Source: Arctopsyche grandis (Eukaryota > Arthropoda > Insecta > Trichoptera > Hydropsychidae). Taken from it: DNA of 64,000 bases. Made by a program: the position numbers and the translations under genes. The notes beneath the pieces were generated by a model that had not been told where the DNA came from, searched no databases, and saw nothing but the letters and a program-made list of their open reading frames with translations. The DNA lies in contig NC_135364.1 in NCBI RefSeq assembly GCF_051622035.1, positions 13,509,501 to 13,573,500 of the forward strand, in the 5' to 3' direction. Of this stretch, positions 11,779-26,441 are shown one piece after another (positions within the stretch are counted from its first letter, which is position 1; every line of letters starts with the position of its first letter).

Positions 11779-14700
11779 GTGAGTGTTATTATATGTATAA
11801 ATAAATGTTTATAAACCAATTCTGACATTTGAATGGTTCGTTACGAAAACAACGCACTATACTTGCTACGTGTTATTTAATCATTTCATGTATTGCAAAA
11901 CTTTGATGTATTGACAATGCTTACAATGGTTGGAGAAAAGAATAAATTTATCTAACAGATACAAAAAGTTAATTGTTTAAGACAATTCGAGCTTGCATTG
12001 AACTCCTCAGGCATGAAAGCTATTTAAATCACCGCGGCTCGCTTAGGGGTCCAAATCGACATTTTCAATAATTCAATATGCAGAAATAGTTCAACCGCCT
12101 CGGGTTTTTGGTGTCGATCACGACACTAAAAATCAATCATGACACTAAAAATATATTAAACACTTGACTTAAGTTTTCGATATGCGGCGTAAGTGCATTG
12201 CGGAATTTGAAAGCCATTCAGGAAGAAAGATTTGCATAATTAATTTAAGTTAGTATTTGCTTCTTGCACTATCTTTGCCATCAATTTTACTGAGAAAATT
12301 CAAAAATTTATCGCCGTTTCTTACCGACTTAAACGCCTGTTTTAAATATATATTTCTGAAGCTAGTCAATGATATAAAATGAAGGTAAATCTTAATTTAC
12401 CTCTGCTTTGACGTTATATAAACATTAATTCAGCTTTGAATAGATATATAATACTTGTACAATTTAATTAGATATATCTATCTAATGAAAAACCGGAAAA
12501 ATCTCGGACATAATTGATTTTAAATATCTAAGAAGAAATAGTTCCAGAGTCTTAAATTTTACTTGGTTTTTTTATATTACTTTCATTATTATTAGCAATG
12601 GTTTTATAGCCCAGATAAGGTCTTAATTTTATTTAAAAAATCATCAATTCACTGACACTAGTGTGGTGACAATTAAATAGTAACTTTCATTGATATTACT
12701 ATTATTTGAGTTTATGATAATAAACCGTTAGTTAGTAATAATGGTAGGTCTATAAAAAAAAGGTTTTTAGTTTCTTAAATTGTAGTTCAGTATATGTATG
12801 TACATAGTTACTGCATAATGTATAAATAGGATTTGGTTCGTCAAATGAGATCATATATCAACGATCAATGTATTCGAAAATAATTGGACGTTGTGTTCGA
12901 TCAGCAATGGCAGGTAGCTCATCTTACCAATTAGACAAGTAGACATATCGTTCGGTCCAACATCAAAACGTAGTCTATTCAATAAATAACATGCCGGAGA
13001 ACACAGATGGTATTTCTCAATTCATCTGACCAATTAGGGATGCTTCAAATGAAGGCTAAACGTTTAATATCGTCGGATTAATTGACTGAGTGCTTATATT
13101 ATTATTTAAATCTCGCGTGTCGGTAATTATAATACGACGATAAATTCCGTAATTTTTACTCGGGTATTATTCACAAAGAGTTGTTTTGGTTTTTAAAATC
13201 GCATATATAAATTATTGCGCGTTCGATAGCTTCGCGTTCGTTTCGTATCATATAAACACAGGAAGCCGACGTACGAAATCAATTAATATGCAAATTTTTC
13301 GAATCTCCCGGGGTCGGCCATTGCCACTCTCTCGCTGGTTTTTGCGATGTCAATCGAATATAACGATCGGCGACAGTATGACAACGGATGAAAATTGGTT
13401 TAAAAGCTACCACAATGCGATGAAAATTTATTTGATCGAAAATGGGCTTGCAAAGACCGCTCGTTCATATCTCTGTCAGTAATATTCTTTTTTTATTTCA
13501 TATTGAATTTGACTACTTACCTGTATCTTTATTTTTTGTTTGAATTTCTACAAGTCAATCTAATTTCCACCAATCAAATTTAAATATATTTTTTGTAAGT
13601 AATGCTTTAATCTAGTTCGTTGTAAACATCAACGCGCAGGAAAATTCGAAAATGGAAATGTTTGGCGACCGAGTCGGGTCACACGAAATCCGATATCTGC
13701 CGGTAACACTCAGGACACAATGGAACAGTATCAGATTCCAGAATTGTCTGAGTGTATGTGAGTACAAGCCGAGACGAAGTCATCCTGACGGTCGCGCTCG
13801 AAATTAAAAAAAAAAACTTAAATACATAAAAAAAAAATTCATTTAATTTGTAGAAAATATCATATAAAGTACATTTATCTGATATATTTAATTGCCATTG
13901 CGAGAAGGAAATAGAAACAATTTTCATTACTAAAAAAGAAGAAAAAAACAGCAGGATGCTTGCTTTCGAGACTTATCTGCTTGTATCAATCGGGCACGTC
14001 AATGATTATATTGTATTTAAATACGGATAGCATCTATCGTGTTGACATTTTTATTTTTACTATTTCAATAATACCCTTGTATAAGTATCGATATTAATTC
14101 TGTATAGCAGATTTTATCTCAATATTATACGTATGGGTATCTATTTAAAATCGAATTAAAATTAACGATTACAAGTACATAAACACATAATATGAATTTA
14201 CATCTCGTCGTCGACGACACTCATGCGTGGTTAATTAAATTTTCGTATGTATGTATATTGTATACTTTCTCTGTCACGTTTGATACGTGTCAACATTGAA
14301 ATCACAAGTAGTGAACAAAAAAAATAAAACGTAAAGATTGCGATGATGGACTCTGCGTAGGCCGATTCTGTGTCCGGGAATCACTCGAGTGAAAAAGGCC
14401 TCGTCTTAAATTTCAACCATGTTTAAATATCAAATGTTCACAATAGTACTTCATATGAATATGCATACGTTTTTAGTTATACATACACTTGAACGCGGAA
14501 ACGTTCACAAGCAATATACCTGTAATTAGTAATAAAGTTTGCTAAGAAATTATCTAATCGAGGTTAAAAAAAATTGTATAATCCTATTATATTTAACTAG
14601 AATGAAGTCAATAGTTGGTACTGGATTAAATTTTTTTTTTTTTATTTAAACAAAGTCAAGCTTACACTTTTTTCCATTTGATATTAGATTCTGTCGTATG

Positions 14701-17700
14701 AGTGTTACATTTTAGTGCACTTATTAGAAAGCAAATTAAACATATAATTAGATAAATTAGATAACTTGCGCTGGAATAAAAGAGAAACTCTACAGTGTCA
14801 ATACATTACTCATCGGAATCCAGATTTCTCGATTGATCAAAGGCAACAAAAAAAAAACTATAACTTTTAAATCAGATTTCTCTCGTTTGTTTCGAATTAT
14901 CGTACTATTAAAAGTGCCGGTTGTCTATATGAGTAGTGTGTGTGTGTGCAAAAACAAGTAATCGTTATGGGTCGTTTTGCACTGAATAAATCTGAAAAGT
15001 TATCTATACACCACACCCACGCAATGCAAAACTCGAATTGAATAGATTTTCCCGCCTCCGACGATGTGACCCAACTTATGATTTATTGGATAATCTGCAA
15101 ACTTATAATTTAGCAAAACAATCGAATCTGCGATCGCGTAACGTTCCACGCCATTATCATAATGGATCGCCAATTGAAACCAAACCAGAGGCCGTAAAAG
15201 TGTAAAACCGAACATATATCGAACATACTCCGGTTTAACGCATTACATACAATTTAACAGCCCACTTTCGTTTATTATTTTTTCTCTCCAAAATAACCAT
15301 ACTTAAAATGCGTCAATTTGTATAATGTACATATTATTTATTTTTAATACAATTTCATATGGATGCATGTTTGTAGAAGCACTGCTTTGAATCTTGAGTA
15401 GGCATTGTTTGGTTTGGAAGCCGTGAGCAAATCTGCTGACTCAAGAACAACAATCAATCTGGGACGGGGTGTCATTTATTTAATAGTATCGCCTTATCAA
15501 ATTAGACTGTCACACGGCCAATAATAATCCAGTGCAGCGAGTGCAACAATGCAACGATTGATATTATTGCACAACCGTTTTACCCACTACAAAATGGTAG
15601 GGTATGTCGCTAATCGAACCGTATCTATTGTATATTTATTTCGAAATTTCATATCGAAAATCTCCGTTATCTGAATTACACCAGGATGTATCAGTCTGTA
15701 TCTTTCAGAAGCTTGTTTGTTTGGTAGTAATTAAAATTAAATACAATTTGAGAAACGTTACCGGTATTGGATGCGTGCAATTAATCACCAGAATCCAATG
15801 AATCAATTTCATTATAATAATATTTGATGTCGGCGACTTCTCATTAATTCACCATAAATTGCACCGTGAATATCGAAAATTTGATTTCGCAACGCTTAAT
15901 CGATTCAATATGTAATTTATGCACCGATACGAATGCGATGTTTTTACGGTGATATTTAAAATTTTAATCACGCCATTGTTTCGTCACGACAGTCAATTAA
16001 AAGTCGATTTAATTAATTTGTTAGGATTGTCTTCGGTAATTTATTATTATAATATGTATTGTGCATATGTACATATGTAGATATTTATGTGCAAAAGATT
16101 TAATTTCGCGCGTGTGTGAAGAAAATCAAAGCCGTACAATTTGCCGTTAAGGACATGTCATTCAGCGTGACGTTAATTCTGCCTACAGTCCTGTGTTTCA
16201 AATGTAGGCAAATCTCTGACCGTACTTGTCCATACAACGAAAGGGAAAAATTCTTCCAGACAAAATAGTGGATGGTAGCAATTTGAATAATTGAGATTTA
16301 CACGAGCGAAAATCGCCAACAGGCTTAGATGTTGATCGAAGATAATAGTCGGAAACGCTTCTGATGTTTCATTTGCAAATACATACATACGTACGTACTT
16401 ATTTATTTTCCTCCTGTCGTTTTATCATTTTAACTGATAGCTTTTAATCTGTCATAAAATTGATCTTTCTCCGTCGAGGTGGAGTTTGAAAAAATTCGAT
16501 TATAAAACCATCACATCACATAACATTTCAAACAATTTCGAACCATCCTAAACACGAGGAATTTAATCTTTATAAGTCCATAAATTAAATACACTTCTTC
16601 CTGCTTTATACTAGCGTTCAATTTCGTCAACACATGTCATATACTAATTAGATACTTCCTTTGACATGCCCTATAGTTTTCATCGTAATATTTCATTTAT
16701 CGTGTACACATGTATAGTTCTGGGCGTGTATATTAAAGATAAAATTTGACTTTTCCGGATTAATTCTTAATATATTGCCCAGTACCGCCCATGAGAAAAT
16801 TGGAAACAATCAAAAGCGCACACTATTACAATCAATTAAATAAACTACCACGAATGTTATGACTTTTATAAACGACTATCATAAAAAAAATCGTATTAAA
16901 ATAAACGCGTCGTTATTAATAATAGAAATAAACATGTCTCAAAGCGACTGCGTATCTAAGCGAAATCTTATTTATTCTACGTATGTAAGTATGTATTATA
17001 TTATATTAACAATTACCGTTTGTTACAATATAATTAAAGATTACTAGCCGTATTTATTTAGACGTATTTTTTGCATTCAACCACCGATACGTACGTTCGT
17101 TTTATTAGCGTTATAAAGGATGTAAGAAACCTCAGTAGTGACCGCAGATGAAAAAAGAGCGGATGCGAGCAGTAAGGTATACGCATCTGTTTGTAAAATG
17201 GGCGTCTGACGGCCACTGATAACGATAATGATATATATTTTACCTTACTTACGTCCATTAATGTCCTTACGTTATTATCTCTTGCCATAGTAGTATTTCG
17301 TTCAGTTCGAATAAGAAACATCTTTATTGTTGCAATGTACATACATATGTAGGTACATGTATGGACATACTTATGTATGTACATATGTAAGTATGAAGAT
17401 GGCTGATTCTAAGCGTCGAAGCGATGAAGCAATAACGAAAGATCGGAGATCAAACGATATCGTAATGGAATTCAAGAATCTGGATTTCAACGGTGATTAT
17501 TAACACTTAAACTGTAAAGGCTCGAAAGTACATATGCACACGTAATTGCCACTGAAAACTGCTATGATATCTCGTAGGAACTACTAATTGACAATGAAAA
17601 AAAGAGTAGTTTTTTCTTTAATTTTAGTTTTTAATTACAAATATGTGGCCGAAAAATAAAATATCTTTAGAGGTCAAAAAGTTCAAGGTCTCTGAATTAA

Positions 17701-20700
17701 AATGAAATAAATTAAGTTTCGAATTTTCTAATTTTACATGGAGAACGATGATAATCAGCATCACCACACACACGGGTGTATAATTATTGCCTTTAAAAGT
17801 TACAACGCGGAAGTATTCCATTATTTTCTCTAACCGCTTAACGACGTGTTTAAGCTTTGTAAGCATCTTCTGTAAGCGCGTATAAATGAATAAATAATGG
17901 CATGTAAATGGTTTACGTTTTTCGCAAAATAATAAAAAAAAAGAATTAAAATAAAAATTGAAAAAAAGTATACTTTAACACACAGCAGAGAAGTAAATAC
18001 TCGCGGTGCACGTTGCACACAACGGTAATTTTCTCTTATCTGCCGGCAAATGCACATTTAATAACTCCCCTCTGGGCGGCCATTACTTCCTCCGTCCCTC
18101 GAGAGTGCTCGGACAATTTCAACCGTCCCACTTCTTCTGCTCCTTCCACGTATAAATATAGTATAATCTAACAAAAACGGATGAGACGAGAATCCCCCGT
18201 GCGGAGGATTACCCGATGCGTTTAAAATTGCATTATATCTGCACACTTGGCGTATGCACCTGGCCGTTGCCGTCACGGACATCAGATTATCCCACTATCC
18301 TGTCGCGTGTAATGTGACGCAGAGCTTTTAAGGAGAGCTTTCGGAAAGCTTCCACGCTTAAAATACATCCATAGTTTCCACTGGCATATTTACGATACTT
18401 CTATAATGTATTCAAGGTCCAACTTGAGTTCTTTTATCCACGTTTTGTCCCAGGTCGTCCATGCGCCTGTTTAAAAGTGAATTTTGATTGATTCTACATA
18501 TGTATGTATATTATCCCAATCATATTTTTTGACCCGTTCAAACATACATTTTGCTTTCATCCATCTGCCCCCTTGAACTTCATAGTGATGTTTACAATAT
18601 TTTTATTTAAATACAGAAAAAAATATCAACCACTCTAAGATGAATATGTTATTTATTTTGCTATATACATATGAGCCGTTATATTTGTCCATTTTTCTTC
18701 ATCTCAAGAAATATCTCGCAAAACATTAAATTTAAAAATACTGGTGGCCTGTACACGTTTATTCTGCTTTTCCGAGATTCTGGACATATCGAATTAAAAG
18801 AAGTGACAACAATTTGTGAATTAAGTCAAACAGAAATATTGTTTTTGGAATGAAAATTAGACTTCCGCCACTTTCAAATGTAACGGCTCATATGTGAATG
18901 TATGTATAAAGACCATTCAAATTGTTAAATTTCTGTTAAAGAAGCCGGACTATAAAATATTACCGTATTAATTAAAGTATTTCATTTGAAGATACATAGT
19001 TCAAGACATCCGTGTTCACTTTGTCATTTTCGTTAATTATATTCATTGATCGGTAATATTATATAATCGGCTATTTTAAACCAGGATCTCACTGTCATTC
19101 ACATTCTTAGCGGTGCACCCGATGTGGTCCTATAGAATTTGAATACATTGAATATGAATGAACGTAAAACCAGCAGAAATAATTAGTTTTGGCAAATTTT
19201 GTAGCAGGATCGAATAAATAATTTTTCATCTTTCACTACAGCAAGCGGATAAACATACCGCTTTACGTGTACGCAATTAATCCTTTTCAATGATATTGTC
19301 GCGGGATAAATCATTCGGAACAACTTCTGAATGTCCGCGTTTGCTTATAATAATAAGTCATACTTGTATAAATCCAACAACAATGGCCCCGAGAAGAATA
19401 CTCATTTAGTACGAACACACCTACAACGCGGGCTGATTGGTATTATTGAGTTTATCACTGTCCAACGCCTGGTATTTTATACTATTAATAATATTATTAT
19501 GTAATGAGGAATTTTTATTCAATGGTTATTAATCAATCTCTAATTAAAATTGCTCGCTTGAAAAATGTCTTATGTTTAATGTCACGCGTTAGGCGGCACT
19601 TTAATATAAATACATACATGGACGGTAATTAAAATAATGTATAAAAAATATGTTGATTATCCTCGAGTCAATAATTCAGGTACATAAAAAAGTAGACTTC
19701 CAAATTAGTTCGTTTTTGGTTGACTTGTTTTATTTATAAAATGTATTAATTGATAGGTACGAGCTGCGATGTGTTCAGATATATTTTTCTTTTTAGATCA
19801 TAAATCTGCCAGAAATATTAACTCATTATGTGATAGCTTTTTTTATGAACTCGTTTTTATGCAATAAGTGAAAAAACGCTAATTTTTTTGGTGTGTTTAC
19901 TATAATTGTTTTTGTTTATTGAATTCTGATTATAATTGGACTGGTTTTTCGCTTTTGACTTTAAAAAAAAGTGATGCTTATTGAATACGATTAGGTATAT
20001 GACACTCAATATTTTACGATCATTTTATAGTCGTACAATAAAATTTAAATAAGTGAATATACTACGCTTTTTATGTAATGATATTATCTTTATCGGATTC
20101 TTTTAAATTACTAATTATTATTAACCGTCATATGAAATTATTATTTATGCAATTTTTTTGCCGTGTGTTCTTATGATATCATTTTTCTTTTTCAGATACA
20201 AAAAATAGTGTTGGATTAGTAGGATGTATTGAAGAAATTGCACATAATGCCATAGCTGTATATTGGAATCCCTTGGAAAGCTCAGCCAAAGTATGTATTT
20301 AATTTTTTTAATTTTTTTGTAGTGTTAAAATTTACTTGAATTATTTTATTATATATAATGTTATGAAGTAATGGATTTCAATGTATCTGTTTTGAAAACA
20401 TGATGCAAAGCTGCGATGTAAAAAATGCATAACATATCGCTAATAAAATTTTATCACCTATGTCAGCTCTAAGGAAAAAATCTTAAACTATAATTTTAGA
20501 ACGTACTCAATTATTAGATGAAACGGAGGCTCTGGGGGGAAAAAATAGACAATTCACACACATACACATATTATGTTATGTATAGTTAACGCCCTGAAAA
20601 TTTCCGGGTTTGATAGCATTCAATTCTAAAGGCGAGGGTAGGCGGATTAAAGTGTATCAAACGTTTGATTATTGTAACTGTAACTGGCATTATAGCGCAT

Positions 20701-23700
20701 ATTTTGTAATGAGGCGTTGTGCGTACCACCAGTGCCGGATGTGGCCACTTAAGTACTCGTCCAGATACAAACATTCAGATTAGACGCTTCGTTTTAAAAT
20801 TCTTGCATGGAAATGAAGCGAAAGCGATTCGAAATGTTATACAGATTCCTTTTTGGGGAGGGAAAATTCGGGGGAAATTCGTTCCATTCAAAAGCATTAT
20901 CTATGAAATCTGTCAAAATAATTTTTATCAATTACATATAGTAAGCTAAAAACTCTCAATATGTTGATATTTTAACAAATTAATTAATAATAGACAATTC
21001 ATTTAAATTTCCAACTGGAAACATTGAGAGACTTCAACGAACGGAGAGACGAAAAACTTTCAGTTCAACGGATGGCCATTGTCATTATGTTAATTCTCTT
21101 CAATTATCACTTATTATCGACTACTGAAGCGACGGAACCTCTTATCGAAGTCGATAAAAATTTATTTTCGCATTTCACGCTTTATGGAATGTAATGGCAA
21201 GACAGTGCTTGCCCAATTTCAATTTCTACGGTAAATTTAACAGTGTATAATTGGTATGTACGCATACAATACTAAAGTACGCAGATTATCACCGAATATG
21301 TGTTTATTCGTTATTTATTAGACACTAGATCAAATTGGTAAAAAAAAGTAATAAATGTTTGCACTTATGTATGTAAATTTTGACGTGACATCGATTTTAC
21401 TCCATAAAATATAAATTATGACTGTTTATTTAATTGAAATGTTTACATATTACAACGCCTTTCTAATTGTAAGTGTATACGAATAATAATTATGCATCTA
21501 AAAATACATACATACATATAACCGTTGATTGGATAATTTAATTTAATGTTCGGACCCATTTCGAGTTTACCCACTTATGTGAACTTATTTTATTTTTTGA
21601 TTAAATTATTCTTTAACAAAATTATTTTTACGGGCATAATTAACACCCTTTGGCACTGGATGATTTTACGCACATAAGAAAGGGCTCTTCACCCAAAAGA
21701 ATGGTAACGAATGAGTGGATACGCACGAAATGTCAATTTCTCTCGTGTCGTTTTGCAATTACTCGTAAACACGTAAATGGCTCGCTGTAAACGAATATAA
21801 GCTTTTGGTGTAGTTATGCACTTTTCGTCACGAACCGCTGTATTTTATTTTTTTTGTTTTTCAGATGATATTTTGATATTTTGTGGTCACATCTGTAATT
21901 TTACCTCGTACAATCATATCGTCGGTATGTGTAGATGTGTACGTATGTATTGATATTGAATTATTTTAATCGACCAAATGAGATCGTAAATTTTAATGAC
22001 TTCAAAGTATAGTTGTCGTGAGATAAACGCAGCGACTTGAAATTAAACAGCCTCGTTGGGTCGCGTTTGAAGCTCGGCGCTTAAAGTTCATTTGGCCAAG
22101 TGTAAAACGGTGAAAAAATATATACAGACACTTGCGTATATGAAAAGACTCAATCGAAACTTATCATTATTGGGGATGAAAATTGGTGCGTCAGGAATGT
22201 CTTCCGTTGATGAAGAACTCGAATTAATTTTACTCTTTGATTTTAGTATGAAAATACACACTATTTATTCGCAATTATCAAATTTCGTGACACAAATCAG
22301 CTTTTTTATTTATAATCTTGTATGAAATTTTTTATAAGTGGACAATATTATGAATATTTCCTGTTTATTTGTAATGGCTCTAAACATTGATAATGTACTC
22401 AACTGATCCAATGAAACATTTCTGAATATTCATAAGCTAATGATGCTGTCTTTTATTGAATCACTTTTTTATTTCATTCGAAACACTTATAGAAGTTGTA
22501 GTATGTAACAAACAGTTTGTAATAAAAGCTCCAAGAATTGAATATACTGCAAATTCATAATTAGTCGGACCTTTCGACCACTTCTAGTCGATATTCTTAA
22601 TTTATTCTAACTAAAGAGTTGTTGAAAAGTTGATAAGGTTTTAATAGTTCTCCTGTGTGCCAAGATATGTGTGTACATATATATGTAACATAGGTATATA
22701 ATAGCTACGTACATGTGTAAATAAACTACTTGAAAAATGAGTACGCAATTTATTTAAAAAATGTATCACGATAAAGTGCGCTCATTTCTTTGACACTTTT
22801 ACACTCCACCTTAAAATTTTCTAATCTTTGATGTAGATAGACGTGTTTTGATTTATTCCGCGCTCAAAAAAATGCTTGAATATTCAGATCACATTGCCAA
22901 TTCGTCTTGGGTAAAAAACGCGGCACAATTTTTTTTTGGGCTCGAGCTTTAATCATTTTTTTGGTACTTTGAGTGATAATTAGATAGACAAAGCATAGAA
23001 TTAAATTAATCCTCGACCGAAAAAAAGGGAACGGCGATGTCGTACGATATCGAACAAAACAAAAAATTGACACCGGATTTTTTTACTCGTCGAACATACA
23101 TACATTATAGTGCCTTTCCACGGCGCCATCTTTCTCGTGTCTTCAATTGAAATTTTGTACTTAATAAGAGGCGCGTGGTAGGATGGTTAGCCGGTGTTCG
23201 CGTGAGCTACCACTTTGCGGCTTAAGGGTTAATAAATCGCTAGCTCGCGCCCGGCTACAAATCACGTAGCGGCAATTTGCGCGATCGTCCGGTAGCCCTT
23301 GATGTCCCTCGAGGGCTGGCGATTAGCCTATCGGAGCGTAACATACGCCGCAAATCATACGACTTAAAGCTCAGAGAAAGAGATTTGCCGACGCCCACCG
23401 CGATTCGCGAAGCTCGCGTGGGACGCCAAAGATACACCGCAGAGGTAGACTTTGGCGATCCTAACTAAATCCGTATTTAGCGTCTAAGGTCTATCCTTTC
23501 ATATTTTGATTCTATACTATTACATAGTGTTTATCGAACAATTCACTTAGACCACTTTTCAACTTGAGTTCGTGCACCAGCATTGAACGTTATACTCGAT
23601 TTAAAGTTGCGTAAGTGAACTTTAGCGCTGGATATCAGCACCTGTAAGCATTTGTTTTATCACATGGAAAAGTATACTTTGCAATGAATTTATGTACATC

Positions 23701-26358
23701 AGTCTTATGTACATATGCATATATACTTTTGAAATCGGATGATTTATATCTTTCAATTTTTACTTACAATACGTGTATCCAATCTTGACCTTTTCGTATG
23801 TGGCTTTGCGACATTTTTTCCATGTCGTATATCATTCCATAATAAAAATTGGTGAACGCTCAAGTTGATGAGGTCCGGGTGCATGTACATACTATTATCG
23901 AGAATGGGTTATTTATAGTGAATCTCTCACATCCTTGATGTACGTACCACGTTAAAATGAATATTACACGAAGATTCGTCTCGTGTGGCAGCGGTAGCTC
24001 ATAAAATCAGAATATAGAGTACCTACGATTTTAAAGTAAATTACATAGTGTGGTTAAAACTGAATAATATATGTATGTATATATGCGAATGAACCATTTA
24101 ATTATACAACATAAAACATATGTGAAACGCGTATTTATCTTCACCATTATTTCTACTATGTAGTCTTGTTTGAAATTGGGGTTATTTTCAAATTTACAAA
24201 ATTCGAGATCTTATCCGGTTATGGACAAAACAAACAAACTTCGCAGTTTGGTTTAATGTTTAAAATTTCAATTTGATATTAAGTTAATTTCTATTTATTG
24301 TTGATCATGCTCGATAAAGTAAATTTTATAAACATTACGTGCATCGTCGTGTATATACATACATACATACATATATAATATTAATATTTACAAAATTGTT
24401 TCGCAATACATTGCAAAATGATTTTCGCCACTGTCTTTGCAATTTCTTAATTGCTTGTCGGGTTTTTGCTTTTAATTCGTATTTTTTTCCTCACTGTGTA
24501 AGTACTGTTTCGATTTGTATAATATAATGATTATGGTCATTTCAATAAATTTTATCGTGTGTATGCATGGTGTAAGGGAAAAAATCGATGCCGGATGCAG
24601 TATTTTCTTTAATTTAATTGAAGTTATTCGCGTGCGAGCATTTCAATATATTTGCATTTCATTTTCTCCCGCTTACATACAATTTCTCATTTTTTGAGCG
24701 CGTGTCATTATTGAAAAATTCACGTAACGACACGTTAAAATTTCAAAAATTACGCTAAAGCATGTATTTAACGTTGTTTTTTTACTCATTCGTTTAAATT
24801 ATTTGACCATTTTTGGAGCATTGTGTGAATAAACTTATTCTGTTAAATAAAACCAACGCTGAAATTTCACGTCTCTGTATAATCATGTCGAAAGAGTTGT
24901 TTAAAAGTTGATAAGCTTTTAATAGTGTATGTACATGTCATAACATTATCAGAATTCACATTCTCGGTTTTCGAAACTCAACATGAAATCCCCTAATTGT
25001 AAGAGACATTAAAAAAATTGAGTATTGTGATTCAATTTCGGATTGATTTGCTTTTTGTGATTTTCATATTTTTACTATTATATAATTTTATATCCTATGC
25101 TTTTTATATCAACACCATTGTCAGTTAACCGGTAATATTTCTACAACATCGTTAATAATAAATCAAATTTTTGTAATATTTTTAATTACTTCAATTTGCA
25201 AAAGGTTATTTGATATAACTTCAGTGTAATGTTAGGCATATATGAAATTTAATTTTTTGACTATGGAAATTGTAATTTTTTAGGTAAATTGTCGCAATAA
25301 ATAATTCATCATTGATAAATTGAATAAGTGGCCGTTCAACGTTTTATATATTGCCTGTAAAAATTATCGATGATTTATTGCAATTCCTTTCTAGTGACAT
25401 AGAACTTTTGATTTATCGTCCGTTTAACCTTTGACATCACTCTTATTCAAATTTTTTGAAATTTCTTGGACACGAGCCATTAAATTTTCGACCTTTGCGT
25501 ATCGGTCAACACATGAATTGACCAAAACTTTAATATTTGTACGCCGCATATTTTTACTCGTAATAATATTCCATATTTATAATATTGAAATTACATATGC
25601 GACTCGGTCGCGTGTAGCGTCGGTGATTAATCATAAGATTTTCTTTTAATTCGTTGATTTATTGCTGCGTAATTGAGGGTTTGCCTCAATGCGGACTCGT
25701 GTGAATTGTACAAATGAAAATAATCAAAATTTCTGAACTCGAAGAGCGGGAAAGTCATCCGCCAAAGTCGAAGAAGGACGTTCATGTACACACATAAAGT
25801 ACATATGTTCTGCCGTACATAAGATCGAGACCGACGATATGGATGTGTATATAATAATATGGCTCCCGAAATGCAAACAGACCCCGATACAATCACAAAT
25901 GAATGTGCACGTCGTCTAATTGTGCTCCCTGTACTTTTTTGTTAATTAAATTACGCCAAACGTGTAATTTGAACGAAACTCTTCGGGGAAACCATCACAT
26001 TGTAACGGACAGTTACGACTTGCGTTTCGCTTTTCATACTCGTATTTATTCCTTGGAGGGATCGCGTGTGACCGTATACTTTTGGTACTTTTTGTTTTAA
26101 GAATTTCTAGACCACGGTAGTCAGTAACTTATTATAATTTCTTAATATTTCACGGTTGTGGCAAACTAAAAATTTACATAATGCACCATAATAACGATGA
26201 AAATCTTTGGCCCAAAAATTTAATTCATATAATTACTCGTCCAAGCTCGCTATTATTGATTTGATACTCTTTATTATGAATAGATACATAGTAATATTAT
26301 GTACATAGTAATACATACATATATCATAATGTCATACAAATCAGATTAGACTATATTT

Positions 26359-26441
<83 letters not shown>

